Shown here: positions 46,833 to 57,235 of the stretch, one piece after another
Layout of the letters: each line of letters opens with the position of its first letter
Position numbering within the stretch: position 1 is the stretch's first letter
Source of the DNA: Campanula takesimana
Taxonomy: Eukaryota > Streptophyta > Magnoliopsida > Asterales > Campanulaceae
Reading direction: 5' to 3'
Length of the DNA: 64,000 nt
Assembly: GCA_026119855.1 (NCBI GenBank)
Contig: JAOWBW010000112.1
Location: forward strand, 682,001 to 746,000
Notes under the pieces: generated by a model
What the model was told of the DNA's origin: nothing
What the model saw: only the letters and a program-made list of their open reading frames with translations
Database searches by the model: none
Program-made: the position numbers and the translations under genes

Positions 46833-47295
46833 TGTTGTGGATATGGCCCTCCACTACCCAAGCAAATCACAAGAACAATAAAAGCACACAAACAAAGCAC
46901 AAGAAATCAAAGCAAGAAAAGACACAGAAATTGTTTACCCAGTTTGTCAATATGTTTGACTACGTCTGGGGGCACTACCAAGCCAGGATCTTGCACTATA
47001 ATATGTTAAATCTGAGTTACAATGAGTATGGGGGCGGAACATTGCTTATATAGGCACCCTAGAATAAGACCTAAACCTAAACATAAGAGAAATCCCGAAA
47101 ATACTGCTATTCCCGAATTTACTGTGCGCGGCACCAGGCACCCGCCTGGATAGGCACAGGCGCCCGCTTACAAGCCTCCTCCAGAAATCGGACCAACTGA
47201 TCAAACCGAGCGCCCGCCTGGTATGCCTCAAGCGCCCGCCTGGAATGCTGGCAGATTTTCTTCTCTTTGTTTCTTTGATGATCTCTATTCTAACA
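46833..47295 (-). repeat. 3' LTR of the TNT1-type Copia element
   Basis: 463 bp, matching 51378-51840. Visible differences: one at TTTGTC/TTCGTC and two at AGGCACCC/AGGGTCCC. Confidence 0.92.
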
Positions 47296-47306
47296 ATCTC
47301 CCACCT
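47296..47306 (-). other. Polypurine tract
   Basis: Minus strand AGGTGGGAGAT abutting the 3' LTR, the plus-strand priming site of the element. Confidence 0.8.
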
Positions 47307-47405
47307 AGAGATCAACCGCGTATACAAGCCCCGTATCCGTTCTTCAACTCATCCTTGGTGTCTTCCTAGTGCTCACCTCGATCATGGTAGTGCCTTCCTC
47401 CTCTC

Positions 47406-50246
47406 CTATTCTCCAAGCCCAATTGAAGCTATGCATAGCTTCAACTTTTCAAGGTTTACAACCTTGGTCAACATGTCAGCCGGGTTCTCCGATCCCAAAA
47501 TCTTCTCCAGCCTTAAGATCTTCCTCTCCAAGAGATGCCTGATGTAATGAAACCTCAGCTCGATGTGCTTCGTCCTAGAATGAAACGCCGGATTCCTTGC
47601 TAGATGAATTGCACTCTGACTGTCACTGTAGAGAGCATTACCACTTCGCGTCTTCCCAAGTTCACCCAAGAAGTTCTGCAACCATACCATCTCTTTACTT
47701 GCCTCTGTCACTGCCACATATTCTGCTTCCGCAGTCGACTGAGCCACGATCTTCTGCAATTTAGAAGCCCAGGAGATTGCCGTACCACCTAATGTGAAAA
47801 CATAGCCCGTAGTACTTCTTCTCTTGTCTAGATCGCTTGATGCCAAATCCGCATCAACATAACCCGCTAACACGACATCCTTGCTTGAGAAACACAGAGC
47901 CTTACCAGCAGTACCCTTTAAGTAGCGCAGGATCCATTTAACCGCTTCCCAATGTTGCTTCCCAGGATTGCCCATGTACCGGCTGACTACTCCCACCGCA
48001 TGTGCAATATCCGGCCTTGTACACACCATTGCATACATTAGACTCCCCACCGCCGAAGCATATGGAGTCCTCTCCATCTGGTCACGCTCCTCCTTGCCCT
48101 TAGGTGAGTCCTTCTCGGATAGCTTGAAATGCATACCCAATGGTGTCCCTGTTGGCTTCGCCTCTTCCATGCAAAACCTTGTCAAGACTTTCTCAACGTA
48201 TTCTGCTTGTGAAAGAACCAACTTACCCAACTCCCTATTCCGGTCAATCCGCATGCCCAAGATTTTTCTGGCCTCCCCCAAATCCTTCATCTCGAACCGT
48301 TCTGACAACTGAGCCTTCAATCTGTTTACCTCTCTACTGCTAGAGCCTGCTATTAACATGTCATCCACATATAACAGCAAGATTATATACCCATTGTCCG
48401 TGTTCTTGAAGTAGCAACAGTGATCCGCCTCACATCTGACAAAGTTAATGTCATGCATGAATCCATCAAACTTCCTGTACCACTGCCTAGGAGCTTGTTT
48501 AAGGCCATACAAGCTCTTAGTCAACCTGCAAACCAGTTCCTCGTTACCCTTAGACAAATATCCCTCTGGCTGTCTCATGTAAATTTCTTCCTCCAAATCC
48601 CCATGAAGGAAGGCCGTCTTTACATCCATTTGCTCCAGCAATAAGTTATTCGCCACTACTAGCCCCAGAACCATTCTGATAGTGGTCATCTTCACAACAG
48701 GAGTGAATACCTCGGTGTAGTCAATACCGTACTTTTGCTGAAACCCTTTTACAACCAACCTTGCCTTGTAACGCTTACTGCCGTTTGCTTCCTCCTTAAT
48801 CCTGTAAACCCACTTGTTATGCAATGCCTTCTTCCCCTTAGGCAGTTTAATCAACTCCCAAGTTTTGTTGGCCTTCAATGAGTCCATCTCATCATCCATC
48901 GCAGCTTTCCACTTATCACAAAGTGCACTACGAACAGCCTCCGCATAACATTCCGGTTCACCACTATCTGTCAGCAACAAATAGTAATTTGAAGGAGTAT
49001 ACCTGTCAGGTGATCCACGCAACCTGCTGGATCTACGCAGCGGAATATCCGGTTCCGGAGTATGTGGTTCATCTTCAGTGACCCCCTGACCTTGGTCATC
49101 ATGAACCGTCCTGCTCCCACCCGAGTCTGGAATATCCACCTCTACAACCTCCGGTTCCGAACTAATATCATCAGATGCCCCCTTTCTGTCCTTGTACAAT
49201 ACCTGTTCATTGAATACCACATCTCGACTACGAATAATTTTATGGTTTTGGTCATCCCAAAACTTATACCCGAAGTCATCCCCACCATACCCAATAAACG
49301 TACATTTTACAGATTTTGCATCTAACTTAGTTCTATCAGCAGAGTCAATATGAACATATGAAACGCAACCAAATATGCGAAGAAAGGACAGATTTACCTG
49401 CTTGCCACTCCATGCTTCCTCTGGAATTCCATTCCCCAATGGTACCGATGGTCCCCTATTGATCAAGAAAGCCGCCGTGTCAACTGCATATGCCCAAAAC
49501 GTCTTCGGAAGTCCACACTTCAACCTCATACTTCTAGCCCGCTCGTTCAATGTCCTGTTCATCCTCTCTGCAACCCCGTTGTGTTGTGGTGTGCCCTTTG
49601 GAGTCTTCTCCATGCGAATGCCATTCGCTGCACAATATTCCTTGAACTCCCCGAGCTCATACTCCCCTCCATTATCTGACCTCAAGCACTTAAGCTTAAG
49701 TCCCGTCTGATTCTCCACCAAGGCCCTCCATTTCTTAAACACCTCGAATGCCCCATCTTTGTGTTTCAAGAAATAAACCCAGACCTTCCTTGTTGAATCA
49801 TCAATGAAGGTCATGTAATATGACGCACCACCCAGAGAAGTTACCGGAGATGGTCCCCACAAATCCGTGTGAACCAGTTCTAACTTTGCTTCCCTCAAAG
49901 CCCTACCTGTCCTCGAGAAATTACTTCTCGCCTGTTTGCCAAACACACAATCTTCGCAGATCCCCACGTCGACTGTCTTCAAACCCGGTAGTAGTCCCTT
50001 TGAACAAAGTATCTTCATCCCCTTCTCACTCATGTGACCCAATCGACAGTGCCACAAATCAGTATCACCCTTGGCTGACGCCACCGCGATACTATCCTTG
50101 GTGTTATTCGCCAAATACAATGTCCCCTCCTTATTACCCCGAGCGATCTCACGACCCTCCTTGGTAATAACCCAGTTCCTGCAGCCGAATGTTACCTTGT
50201 AACCTTCTTCGTCCAACTGCCCAACTGATAATAGGTTCTTTTTCAA
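47406..50246 (-). CDS. Copia pol: integrase, reverse transcriptase, RNase H
   Basis: A 946-codon frame. Near the start is the pre-integrase zinc site (WHCRLGH, later CEDCVFGK). Next come the integrase core aspartates (HTDLWGP, FIDDSTRKVW) and the glutamate in NGVAERMNRT. The reverse transcriptase has AFLHGDLEEEIYM and the active-site YVDDMLIAG. RNase H has YVDADLASSDLDKRRSTTGY and ends in KHIELRFHYIRHLL. Sequence and order fit the Tork/TNT1-94 lineage. The first methionine is internal: the true polyprotein begins in the gag frame, separated here by one frameshift. Otherwise uninterrupted. Confidence 0.92.
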   Translation of the reverse strand: MKKNLLSVGQLDEEGYKVTFGCRNWVITKEGREIARGNKEGTLYLANNTKDSIAVASAKGDTDLWHCRLGHMSEKGMKILCSKGLLPGLKTVDVGICEDCVFGKQARSNFSRTGRALREAKLELVHTDLWGPSPVTSLGGASYYMTFIDDSTRKVWVYFLKHKDGAFEVFKKWRALVENQTGLKLKCLRSDNGGEYELGEFKEYCAANGIRMEKTPKGTPQHNGVAERMNRTLNERARSMRLKCGLPKTFWAYAVDTAAFLINRGPSVPLGNGIPEEAWSGKQVNLSFLRIFGCVSYVHIDSADRTKLDAKSVKCTFIGYGGDDFGYKFWDDQNHKIIRSRDVVFNEQVLYKDRKGASDDISSEPEVVEVDIPDSGGSRTVHDDQGQGVTEDEPHTPEPDIPLRRSSRLRGSPDRYTPSNYYLLLTDSGEPECYAEAVRSALCDKWKAAMDDEMDSLKANKTWELIKLPKGKKALHNKWVYRIKEEANGSKRYKARLVVKGFQQKYGIDYTEVFTPVVKMTTIRMVLGLVVANNLLLEQMDVKTAFLHGDLEEEIYMRQPEGYLSKGNEELVCRLTKSLYGLKQAPRQWYRKFDGFMHDINFVRCEADHCCYFKNTDNGYIILLLYVDDMLIAGSSSREVNRLKAQLSERFEMKDLGEARKILGMRIDRNRELGKLVLSQAEYVEKVLTRFCMEEAKPTGTPLGMHFKLSEKDSPKGKEERDQMERTPYASAVGSLMYAMVCTRPDIAHAVGVVSRYMGNPGKQHWEAVKWILRYLKGTAGKALCFSSKDVVLAGYVDADLASSDLDKRRSTTGYVFTLGGTAISWASKLQKIVAQSTAEAEYVAVTEASKEMVWLQNFLGELGKTRSGNALYSDSQSAIHLARNPAFHSRTKHIELRFHYIRHLLERKILRLEKILGSENPADMLTKVVNLEKLKLCIASIGLGE

Positions 50247-50299
50247 ACCCGGAATGTGCCTGACCCCGTTCAGATGTAAGACCTTCCCGTCCGATGCTC

Positions 50300-51316
50300 C
50301 TATTCTGACATCCCCCTTCCCTTGATTTCCAAAGGCTCGCCATCCGCCAGATAGACCTTACCGAAATCACCGGAAGTATAATTTTCCATCTCTTCTGCAT
50401 GCCCGCAAGAGTGGAATGATGCCCCCGAATCCAGCACCCATGATTCTAGTGCACTACTAACACTCAGAACCAGTACATCATCACCTTCGACTGTCACATT
50501 CACCGAATTGCCCCCACGATTGGGACAATCCTTTTTGTAGTGTCCTAACTCCTTGCAATGATAACACTGCACCGATCCTTTCGCAACCCTTGGTTTATCT
50601 CTGATCTCCACGGCCTTGCCCTTACCACCCACTACGTTTTCCCTTGATTCAGTTCTCCCCTTATTGCTAGTACCCGGCCTTCCCCTGCTAGTAGTAGCTA
50701 AGGCCGATCCCGAAGTAGACGATGTCCCCAACTTCTTCAAACGATTTTCCTCGCCCAACAAGAAATCCTTAACATCATCATACTTTAACTTGTTCTTACC
50801 CGCTGAAGCATTGATCGCTGTCACCGTTCCGCTCCAACTTCCTGGTAAAGACGCTAGCAACAAGCACGCATGAACCTCATCATCAAACGTAATATCCAGC
50901 GCAGTCAATGAGTCTATAACATCCATAAACTCATCGATGTGCTTAGCTAAGGATCCTCCCTCTTGCATCTTGAGACTACCCATCTTGCGTATCAAATCAA
51001 CTTTGTTTGCAGGAGATGGAGTTTCAAATCTCTCAGTAAGATAATCCAATAGCTCCTTTGTGGTCTTCGCCTTCTTGGTAGTCTTCGCGATCCACTTTGA
51101 CAAAGTAGATCTAACCACCCCTAGGGCCTTCCGATCCATGAGATCCCAATCTTCTTGCTTTTCTCCTTCCGGTTTGACACCCTTTAGAGGCTTATAGAGA
51201 TCTTTGTTGTACAAGAGATCCTCTATTTGCATCCTCCAAAACCCGTAGTCAGAACCATCAAATTTCTCAACCGCCTGTTTGTCCTTGCCCATTCTTGATT
51301 GCTTGACAACTCCCAA
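50300..51316 (-). CDS. Copia gag-protease frame
   Basis: 338 codons. The N-terminal gag (FDGSDYGFWRMQIEDLLY, LTERFETPSPANKVDL) belongs to the UBN2/retrotran_gag type. A CCHC knuckle follows, CYHCKELGHYKKDCP. The protease motif WVLDSGASFHSC is intact. The frame ends at a TAG (50302-50300), 12 codons after a G-run at which the following pol reading frame is displaced by one nt. Confidence 0.9.
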   Translation of the reverse strand: MGVVKQSRMGKDKQAVEKFDGSDYGFWRMQIEDLLYNKDLYKPLKGVKPEGEKQEDWDLMDRKALGVVRSTLSKWIAKTTKKAKTTKELLDYLTERFETPSPANKVDLIRKMGSLKMQEGGSLAKHIDEFMDVIDSLTALDITFDDEVHACLLLASLPGSWSGTVTAINASAGKNKLKYDDVKDFLLGEENRLKKLGTSSTSGSALATTSRGRPGTSNKGRTESRENVVGGKGKAVEIRDKPRVAKGSVQCYHCKELGHYKKDCPNRGGNSVNVTVEGDDVLVLSVSSALESWVLDSGASFHSCGHAEEMENYTSGDFGKVYLADGEPLEIKGRGMSE

Positions 51317-51362
51317 TCGCTTGATAAACCAATCTTACGATTAACCCTGATCTCGAACCAGA

Positions 51363-51375
51363 GCTCTTGATACCA
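51363..51375 (-). other. Primer-binding site (initiator tRNA-Met type)
   Basis: Minus strand TGGTATCAAGAGC, two nt from the 5' LTR; one extra A relative to the usual TGGTATCAGAGC. Confidence 0.8.
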
Positions 51376-51377
51376 GT

Positions 51378-51840
51378 TGTTGTGGATATGGCCCTCCACT
51401 ACCCAAGCAAATCACAAGAACAATAAAAGCACACAAACAAAGCACAAGAAATCAAAGCAAGAAAAGACACAGAAATTGTTTACCCAGTTCGTCAATATGT
51501 TTGACTACGTCTGGGGGCACTACCAAGCCAGGATCTTGCACTATAATATGTTAAATCTGAGTTACAATGAGTATGGGGGCGGAACATTGCTTATATAGGC
51601 ACCCTAGAATAAGACCTAAACCTAAACATAAGAGAAATCCCGAAAATACTGCTATTCCCGAATTTACTGTGCGCGGCACCAGGGTCCCGCCTGGATAGGC
51701 ACAGGCGCCCGCTTACAAGCCTCCTCCAGAAATCGGACCAACTGATCAAACCGAGCGCCCGCCTGGTATGCCTCAAGCGCCCGCCTGGAATGCTGGCAGA
51801 TTTTCTTCTCTTTGTTTCTTTGATGATCTCTATTCTAACA
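51378..51840 (-). repeat. 5' LTR of the TNT1-type Copia element
   Basis: 463 bp, partner of 46833-47295. 51846-52363 downstream is AT-rich without a recognisable gene. Confidence 0.92.
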
Positions 51841-52363
51841 CCCCCCCACTCTGTAAAAGTGGTCATATCAACTCAAAAATAATATATTCATAAATTTTAA
51901 CCAACAATTAAAAAAATAACCACATTAAATTTTTAAATAATATATTCATTTATTGCTATACATTTTACTAATACTCTTTTTTTTTTTCAAAAATACTTTT
52001 CTTTTCGTTTTGTTTTTATGACAAAATTACTTTTTTCTTTAACACATGTCAAACTACTTTCTTGAAGAAAAAAAAAAGAGTATAAATAGGCATAAACAAC
52101 CTAAACGAAGAAAAATGAAAGAAAAATAAAAACAAGAAAAAAAACTTTTCCAAGGCAATCATGTCTTCTCGTCGGTCCAGTGGGCCCAACCACATTTTAG
52201 TCCTTTGTTCTTTGTGTAAATTGGTCAGCTTTTTTAAAACAATTACGCTTAATGCCACCCATTTTGGGCGCCATTCTCTCACGATCCTCTCTTTATATAT
52301 AGTAAGATACAAAATCACTGTGTAAAAAACAAATTATAATCTTCTGCATATGAATTTTTTATA

Positions 52364-52593
52364 CTCCATCCCATTTTAAGAGTCAAAAAATGGTTGTTTC
52401 AAGAATTAAGGAAAAAGTAAAGTGTTGTGAGTGTTAATGGTTGGGTACGAGAGAGAAAGTGGGGTAGAGAAGAGTTAGTGAATAATTGTTGTGAGTATGA
52501 CATGTAGAATTCACTTTCCATTTTAGGATTTTGACTCTTAAAATGGGACGCCCTTTTAGGAAATTTTTGACTCTTAAAATGTGACAGAGAGAG
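52364..52593. mobile_element. Stowaway-like MITE
   Basis: CTCCATCCCATTTTAAGAGT after TA and ACTCTTAAAATGTGACAGAG-type right end before TA; a second inner copy of GACTCTTAAAATGGGACG lies at 52541-52558. 230 bp. Confidence 0.75.
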
Positions 52594-52643
52594 TATACGG
52601 TTGGAGGTTTAATGACTTTAGTTCCTGAATTTTGGAAATGATA

Positions 52644-52913
52644 GTCCCTCTGTTCCTAAATAAATATCCAAATTTAATTTTAAGGGACATCAGATAATCC
52701 TTAGGTTTCATACGATGTGGTGGCAAAGATTCATAATACTAATTATGTAATCCACTTTCCAAACATCTAGTTTTGCAAGTATAAAGAGACCAATGAAAAA
52801 AATTGGTAAAATAATATTTTGGAACAAAGTTATTTTCAAATAAAAATATATATTTATTTTGAGACAGGTTTTTTTTTTTTAAAAAAATAGACATTTATTT
52901 AGGACAGAGGGGG
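52644..52913. mobile_element. Stowaway-like MITE
   Basis: Left GTCCCTCTGTTCCTAAATAA after TA; right TTATTTAGGACAGAGGGGG before TA. 270 bp; related to 18711-18948. Confidence 0.7.
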
Positions 52914-53350
52914 TATTATTATTGTGGAACGTGAAGATCTAGTAAATAAAAATTAAAAAATTAAAAGAGGCGGTATCCTTTTTGTAAATAACAGACGCTT
53001 GTTTTAAAAGTGCGCGGTGGCATTTTTGTAAATAATTGAAACTTATTGAACACGCTGTGATTGCTAACAAACGATTGACAATCTTTAACACTAACAATCA
53101 CCGACACTTTTAACACAAGCACTGGCCCTCTTTAACACTAGGACTAACACTTAGTAAAAGCTTACAGCTTCAATGTTTATAAATGTCATGGTTTGCACTT
53201 TTAATATTACCACTAGCACATATCAAAATTACAATGCTTATAAATGCCAGTAAAGATGTCTGACAATTTTTAGCAATAACACTTATTAAAAGTGTCAGTT
53301 TCTATGTTTATAAATGCTAGTAAATCACTGTCACTTTGTAATATTAACAC

Positions 53351-54195
53351 TAGGGATGACAATTCTACCGAACCCGATCCGTATCCGAGACAATCCGGTC
53401 CGGGATGGGTGGGTTTGATAATAAATTTTCTAAACCCGGCGGGTTCGGATACGGGTTCGGTAGTTCCACATGATCCGCCCGTATACAACCCGAATAGATT
53501 TATATTGAGATCCGCCATATCCGACCCGTATACAACCCGAATATAGGCTATTTATTATTTTACCCTTATTTACAATTATTATTACTCCCCTACCTTGTAT
53601 ATACTGTGAGGCGAGGCGAGGCGAGGCGAGGCGAGGCGAGGCGAGGCGAGGCGAGGCGAGAGGTTCAGTACCTAGGGTTTACAATTTCAAACCACCCGCC
53701 GTTAAGAGAGAGAGAGGGCGACGCCGACGATTGAACAGAGCGACCGACCTCAGCGACGACGACGAGCCGACGCGACGATCCAGCTCCGGCCACCACCGGT
53801 TACCTCGCCATCCAAGGTAATAGTGCTGGTGGATCATTACTGAGAGGATCAAGGCAGTGCGTAGGGTGGTTGTTTGATTCAATTTTAGGTAAATTTTCTT
53901 TTCTACTGATTGATGGAATTTGTATGTTATGATTCCAAGTTAGTGCAATTTTCGGTTGATGCTGTTGCTATGCTGATTGAGAGATTGCTGTATAGATTCT
54001 TTATTTGTATGTTTGATTGTTCGATTTTGGAGATGAACTGTTGATGAGATATCAACAGTATTCGACCATCGTCGATTTTGGGCGGATCTTACGGGCGGAT
54101 ACGGATACGGACGGGTTCGGATACGGGTTCGATAGCCTCGGGTCGGATGCGGGTTTTGCAATATCCGGACCGTATTCGACCCGTTGCCATCCCTA
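53351..54195. mobile_element. hAT-like non-autonomous element (845 bp)
   Basis: Termini TAGGGATGACAA and TTGCCATCCCTA, flanked exactly by the 8-bp ATTAACAC (53343-53350, 54196-54203). Subterminal zones carry CGGATACGGGTTCGG-type words in inverted arrangement. The core (53608-53830) is GC-rich and exon/5'UTR-like, with a GCGAG microsatellite and a CCAAG/GTAATA junction resembling a splice donor. No transposase. Confidence 0.88.
53608..53660. repeat. (GCGAG)n pentanucleotide repeat
   Basis: About ten perfect GCGAG units inside the hAT-like element. Confidence 0.92.
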
Positions 54196-54760
54196 ATTAA
54201 CACTGCTACCGCTTGTTTTAAAACAAGTGCCAGTTTATTTATAAAATTGTACCACCTGTTTCAAAACACATTTTCCCCTAACACTAGAAAAAAACACGTT
54301 TTTTATAAGATCTACTTTTGTGGAACAACCAACATTGGAAAGTGAGATTAATTTTTTTGGAGGGAGGAATATCATTTTCCATAATTTAATTTAGGCACCT
54401 AAATCTCCAATTTGTTTGTATAATAAGGTGGATGGTCTACATCCATGCCAAACGTGACCTTATCTGTTGCATGATTAGAAGCAAAATGATGCTATAAGTA
54501 TGGCCACCTAAAGTGATGCATAATAATGCACACGGAACAACTACTTATATATCTTCTAATTAATCCTCTAGCCATTATTCATTTTTAATTATCTCAAAAA
54601 GTTATTCATGTTTCTACAGTTGCGTATCAACCTAAGATGGCGGTGAAGCAAGTGTTCATATGCTTAAAGAGTTTGAATAGTCAAATGGAAAGATCATTAT
54701 GGGACGGAAATAGTATATAAAATTAGACATTAATGAATGTATGTCCAAAAAATAATAATA

Positions 54761-55017
54761 CTCCCTCTGTCCCAAAAAGATAGTCTCATTTTGACTTTTT
54801 ATGGTAAAAAAAAATGAACTTTGACCAAATATTGGTGTCAATTTAATCATTTTAGTGAAATTCTAAAAGTTGTAATTGATTAATCATTAAGTGATTTATC
54901 AATAACACATTTTAGAATTTTATTATAATGATTAGATTGACACTAATGTTTGGTCAAAGTATATTTTTGTTGACTATAAAAAATCAAAATGAGACTATCT
55001 TTCTGGGACAGAGAGAG
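54761..55017. mobile_element. Stowaway-type MITE
   Basis: CTCCCTCTGTCCCAAAAAGA and TCTTTCTGGGACAGAGAGAG inverted ends, TA outside; inner TAGTCTCATTTTGAC / AAAATGAGACTA. 257 bp. A decayed relative lies at 58510-58700. Confidence 0.85.
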
Positions 55018-56219
55018 TATTAATTAAGCAAAAAATAAATATCATGTATATATATAGTAAAGCAAGGCCGATTAGCACACCAAACTAATTATGCGATCGC
55101 TATTGAGGCTTGAGAAAGGTTAAGTTATAATAAATGCTAGTTTATGCATGTATATAATCTCTCTAGAGGTGTATTATTAACAAATAAAGTATTAAGGTTA
55201 TGATTTCAAAAAAAAAATAAAAAAAATATATTAAAGTTATGATTTCAGATGATTTGGAGCTGTTGATTAATTACAAATGTTAGGTAATATGTCATGTTTT
55301 CCAATCATAAGGTGGTCCAATTTATGTGAGTCCAAATCCTCTGTCCCACTTCGTGTACAACTTTATGTGCTACAAGTGATCTAATGGCCCACGGTTATTG
55401 AGATTGGTATTATTGTAATATTATACAAACATGGGAACGGTTGGATTACAAGTGGTACAAGGAGGGACACACAAAAGTGGTACAGGAGATCTCAACTCAA
55501 TTTATCTTATATTTTGGAGGTACGGATTGATACAATAAATCAATCTGCTTTAATAATAATGTGTAACTCTGATAATATTTTATTGTGATAATCATGGGGG
55601 TATAGATTTTTATTTTATTTTTTTCATTTTGTCAAATTTAGTCAAAGAAATCAAGAATACAGCAATCTATTAAAAATAACATTTGGATGGGCATTAGAAA
55701 TTGGATATGCTAGCTTTCTATTCTGTTGGTGAAGTTGAGTTAATTTCTTGTCAAATGTAAGCATGATCTATACGACTATACATATATTTATTTATATATA
55801 GAGAGAGAGACCTCACTCCGTTCTAAAATAATTCTCATTTCCTCTTTTCGCTTGTGCCAAAAAGTTAGTCATATTCTTAAAATTAATGCTTCAAAATTAT
55901 TGAATTTCTAAATCTTTACCATGTCACCTTAAAATGTCTTCCGTCCCATCTTATACTCCAAAAACATTCCATTTGAATCTCCTACCATAAACTTCAAAAA
56001 CTCAAAAATAGAAACTTATTATACTTATTTATTTATTGGGTCTCACAAATTAAAATTACAAACCATTTAGTATCTTTGCCAACTTTTAATACTCAAAACA
56101 CTTTATCTCAATATCTATATTTTATTATAATCCTCTTTTTAATTTTTATGCACACTTTTTAAAAATTAAAGTGACGGAGAGAATTTATATTTCAAATTAA
56201 CCTTGTGGCTAAAATTATA
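55018..56219. other. Intergenic with eroded MITE pieces
   Basis: No gene seen. CACTCCGTTCTAAAATAATT at about 55814 and GTGACGGAGAGAAT near 56171 may be the ends of one eroded Stowaway-like element. The region ends with AAAATTATA at 56211-56219. Confidence 0.4.
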
Positions 56220-57114
56220 GACAAAGTCTTTAATGCGGCAGAGGTCTAGCGTGCGGCGGGCCTAACCCGCGGGTCAAACCCACCCGACCCGACAGCCCGT
56301 CTCTCCTCCACTCCACAGGCGGCACGTGGCGCGCTGTAAGCCACACCTGGTTCACCCAACCGCGCGCTGCCACGTGTCGTCTTTAAAAAAAAACCAAAAA
56401 CTTTAAAATGCTATATCTTGAGATTTATAACTCAAAAAAAAATAAATTAAAAATACCGTTGTGTTCATCCCGACGAGATGAATAAAACTACATAGGTCAT
56501 GATATGGTTTGATTTTTTTTTAAAAAATACATTTTTTTTACACACAAAAAGTTTGAGCTGCTCATCAGCTAAGATGTAACACTATGTTCTGATAAAAGTA
56601 ACAATTTCATCTTAAAAAAGTAACACTTTCTACTGTTAAAGGTAACAACAGTTTTTACAAAAACAAAATGGGTTTGCATTTCAATTGTTACTTTCTCAAT
56701 AAATAATTGTTACATTTCATATATAATGTTACATTTAAGAATATAAACTGTTACAATTGAGAAAAAAAATGTTACATTCATTTTTTATAAAATGTAACAT
56801 TAGTTTAGTTGTCAATCCTATGTTAATTTTGGGAGAAAAAAGTGTTACATTTGAAAAAAAGAGTGTTACATTCCCTTATAAAAAGTGTGACATTGGTTTA
56901 GTTGTCAATCTTTATGTTATCTTTAATCTATTGCAGCAAAATTATGGTACATTTTTGAAAAAAAAAAGTGTTACATTTGAAAAAAAATGTTACTTTTGTT
57001 GGGAGAAAAAAAATTGGGGTTGAAAAAAAAAAATCTCAGCAAAAAAAAAAGAAAAAAAGATGGAAAGTCGCCGGCCCGCCGCACACCATGCGGCGGGTGT
57101 ACAGGAGACAGCCC
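56220..57114. mobile_element. Mutator-like MITE with GC-rich ends and TGTTAC array
   Basis: The 9-bp AAAATTATA flanks both ends (56211-56219, 57115-57123). The terminal zones contain GTGCGGCGGGCC (56251) and its perfect inverse GGCCCGCCGCAC (57072). The interior 56564-57000 is packed with TGTTACATTT or GTAACA words, and GTTTAGTTGTCAATC occurs twice. No transposase. Left and right termini are otherwise diverged. Confidence 0.75.
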
Positions 57115-57235
57115 AAAATTATAAAAGCCAACTTAATTGCGTACAAGCTGTCACTCTTATGGACTTCTTTAGTTTGGAAAGACAATGAAGGTCGCAGCAC
57201 TAAGAGTTGGCAAGACAAGAAGAATCATTAGTTAG

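Larger units (their letters stand above)
46833..51840 (-). mobile_element. TNT1-type Copia LTR retrotransposon, young, near-intact
   Basis: Two 463-bp LTRs (TGTTGTGGATATGG...ATTCTAACA) differ at only about three positions. Primer site at 51363-51375, polypurine tract at 47296-47306, and a gag-protease frame followed by an integrase-RT-RNase H frame, all on the minus strand. Flanks are CCCCA (46828-46832) and CCCCC (51841-51845), a target duplication blurred by a C-run. The only coding defect seen is a frameshift near 50312-50316. High LTR identity indicates recent insertion. Confidence 0.93.
52921..54330. mobile_element. Repeat-rich foldback-like element hosting a hAT insertion
   Basis: Left GTGGAACGTGAAGATCTAGT and right AAGATCTACTTTTGTGGAAC are loosely inverted. 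A subterminal AGAGGCGGTATCC..TTTGTAAATAA resembles the arm of the 44-kb element. The body has many AACACTA, AACACTT and TATAAATG(C/T)(C/T)AG words in loose array. It is interrupted by 53351-54195. Exact ends uncertain. Confidence 0.5.

Noticed and set aside
47245..51598. Several plus-strand open frames across the Copia element
   Set aside because: They are antisense shadows of the minus-strand gag and pol frames or lie in the LTRs.
53680..53885. Independent gene start in the GC-rich hAT core
   Set aside because: It has a splice-donor-like junction but no sustained coding frame, and it lies wholly within the hAT-like element.
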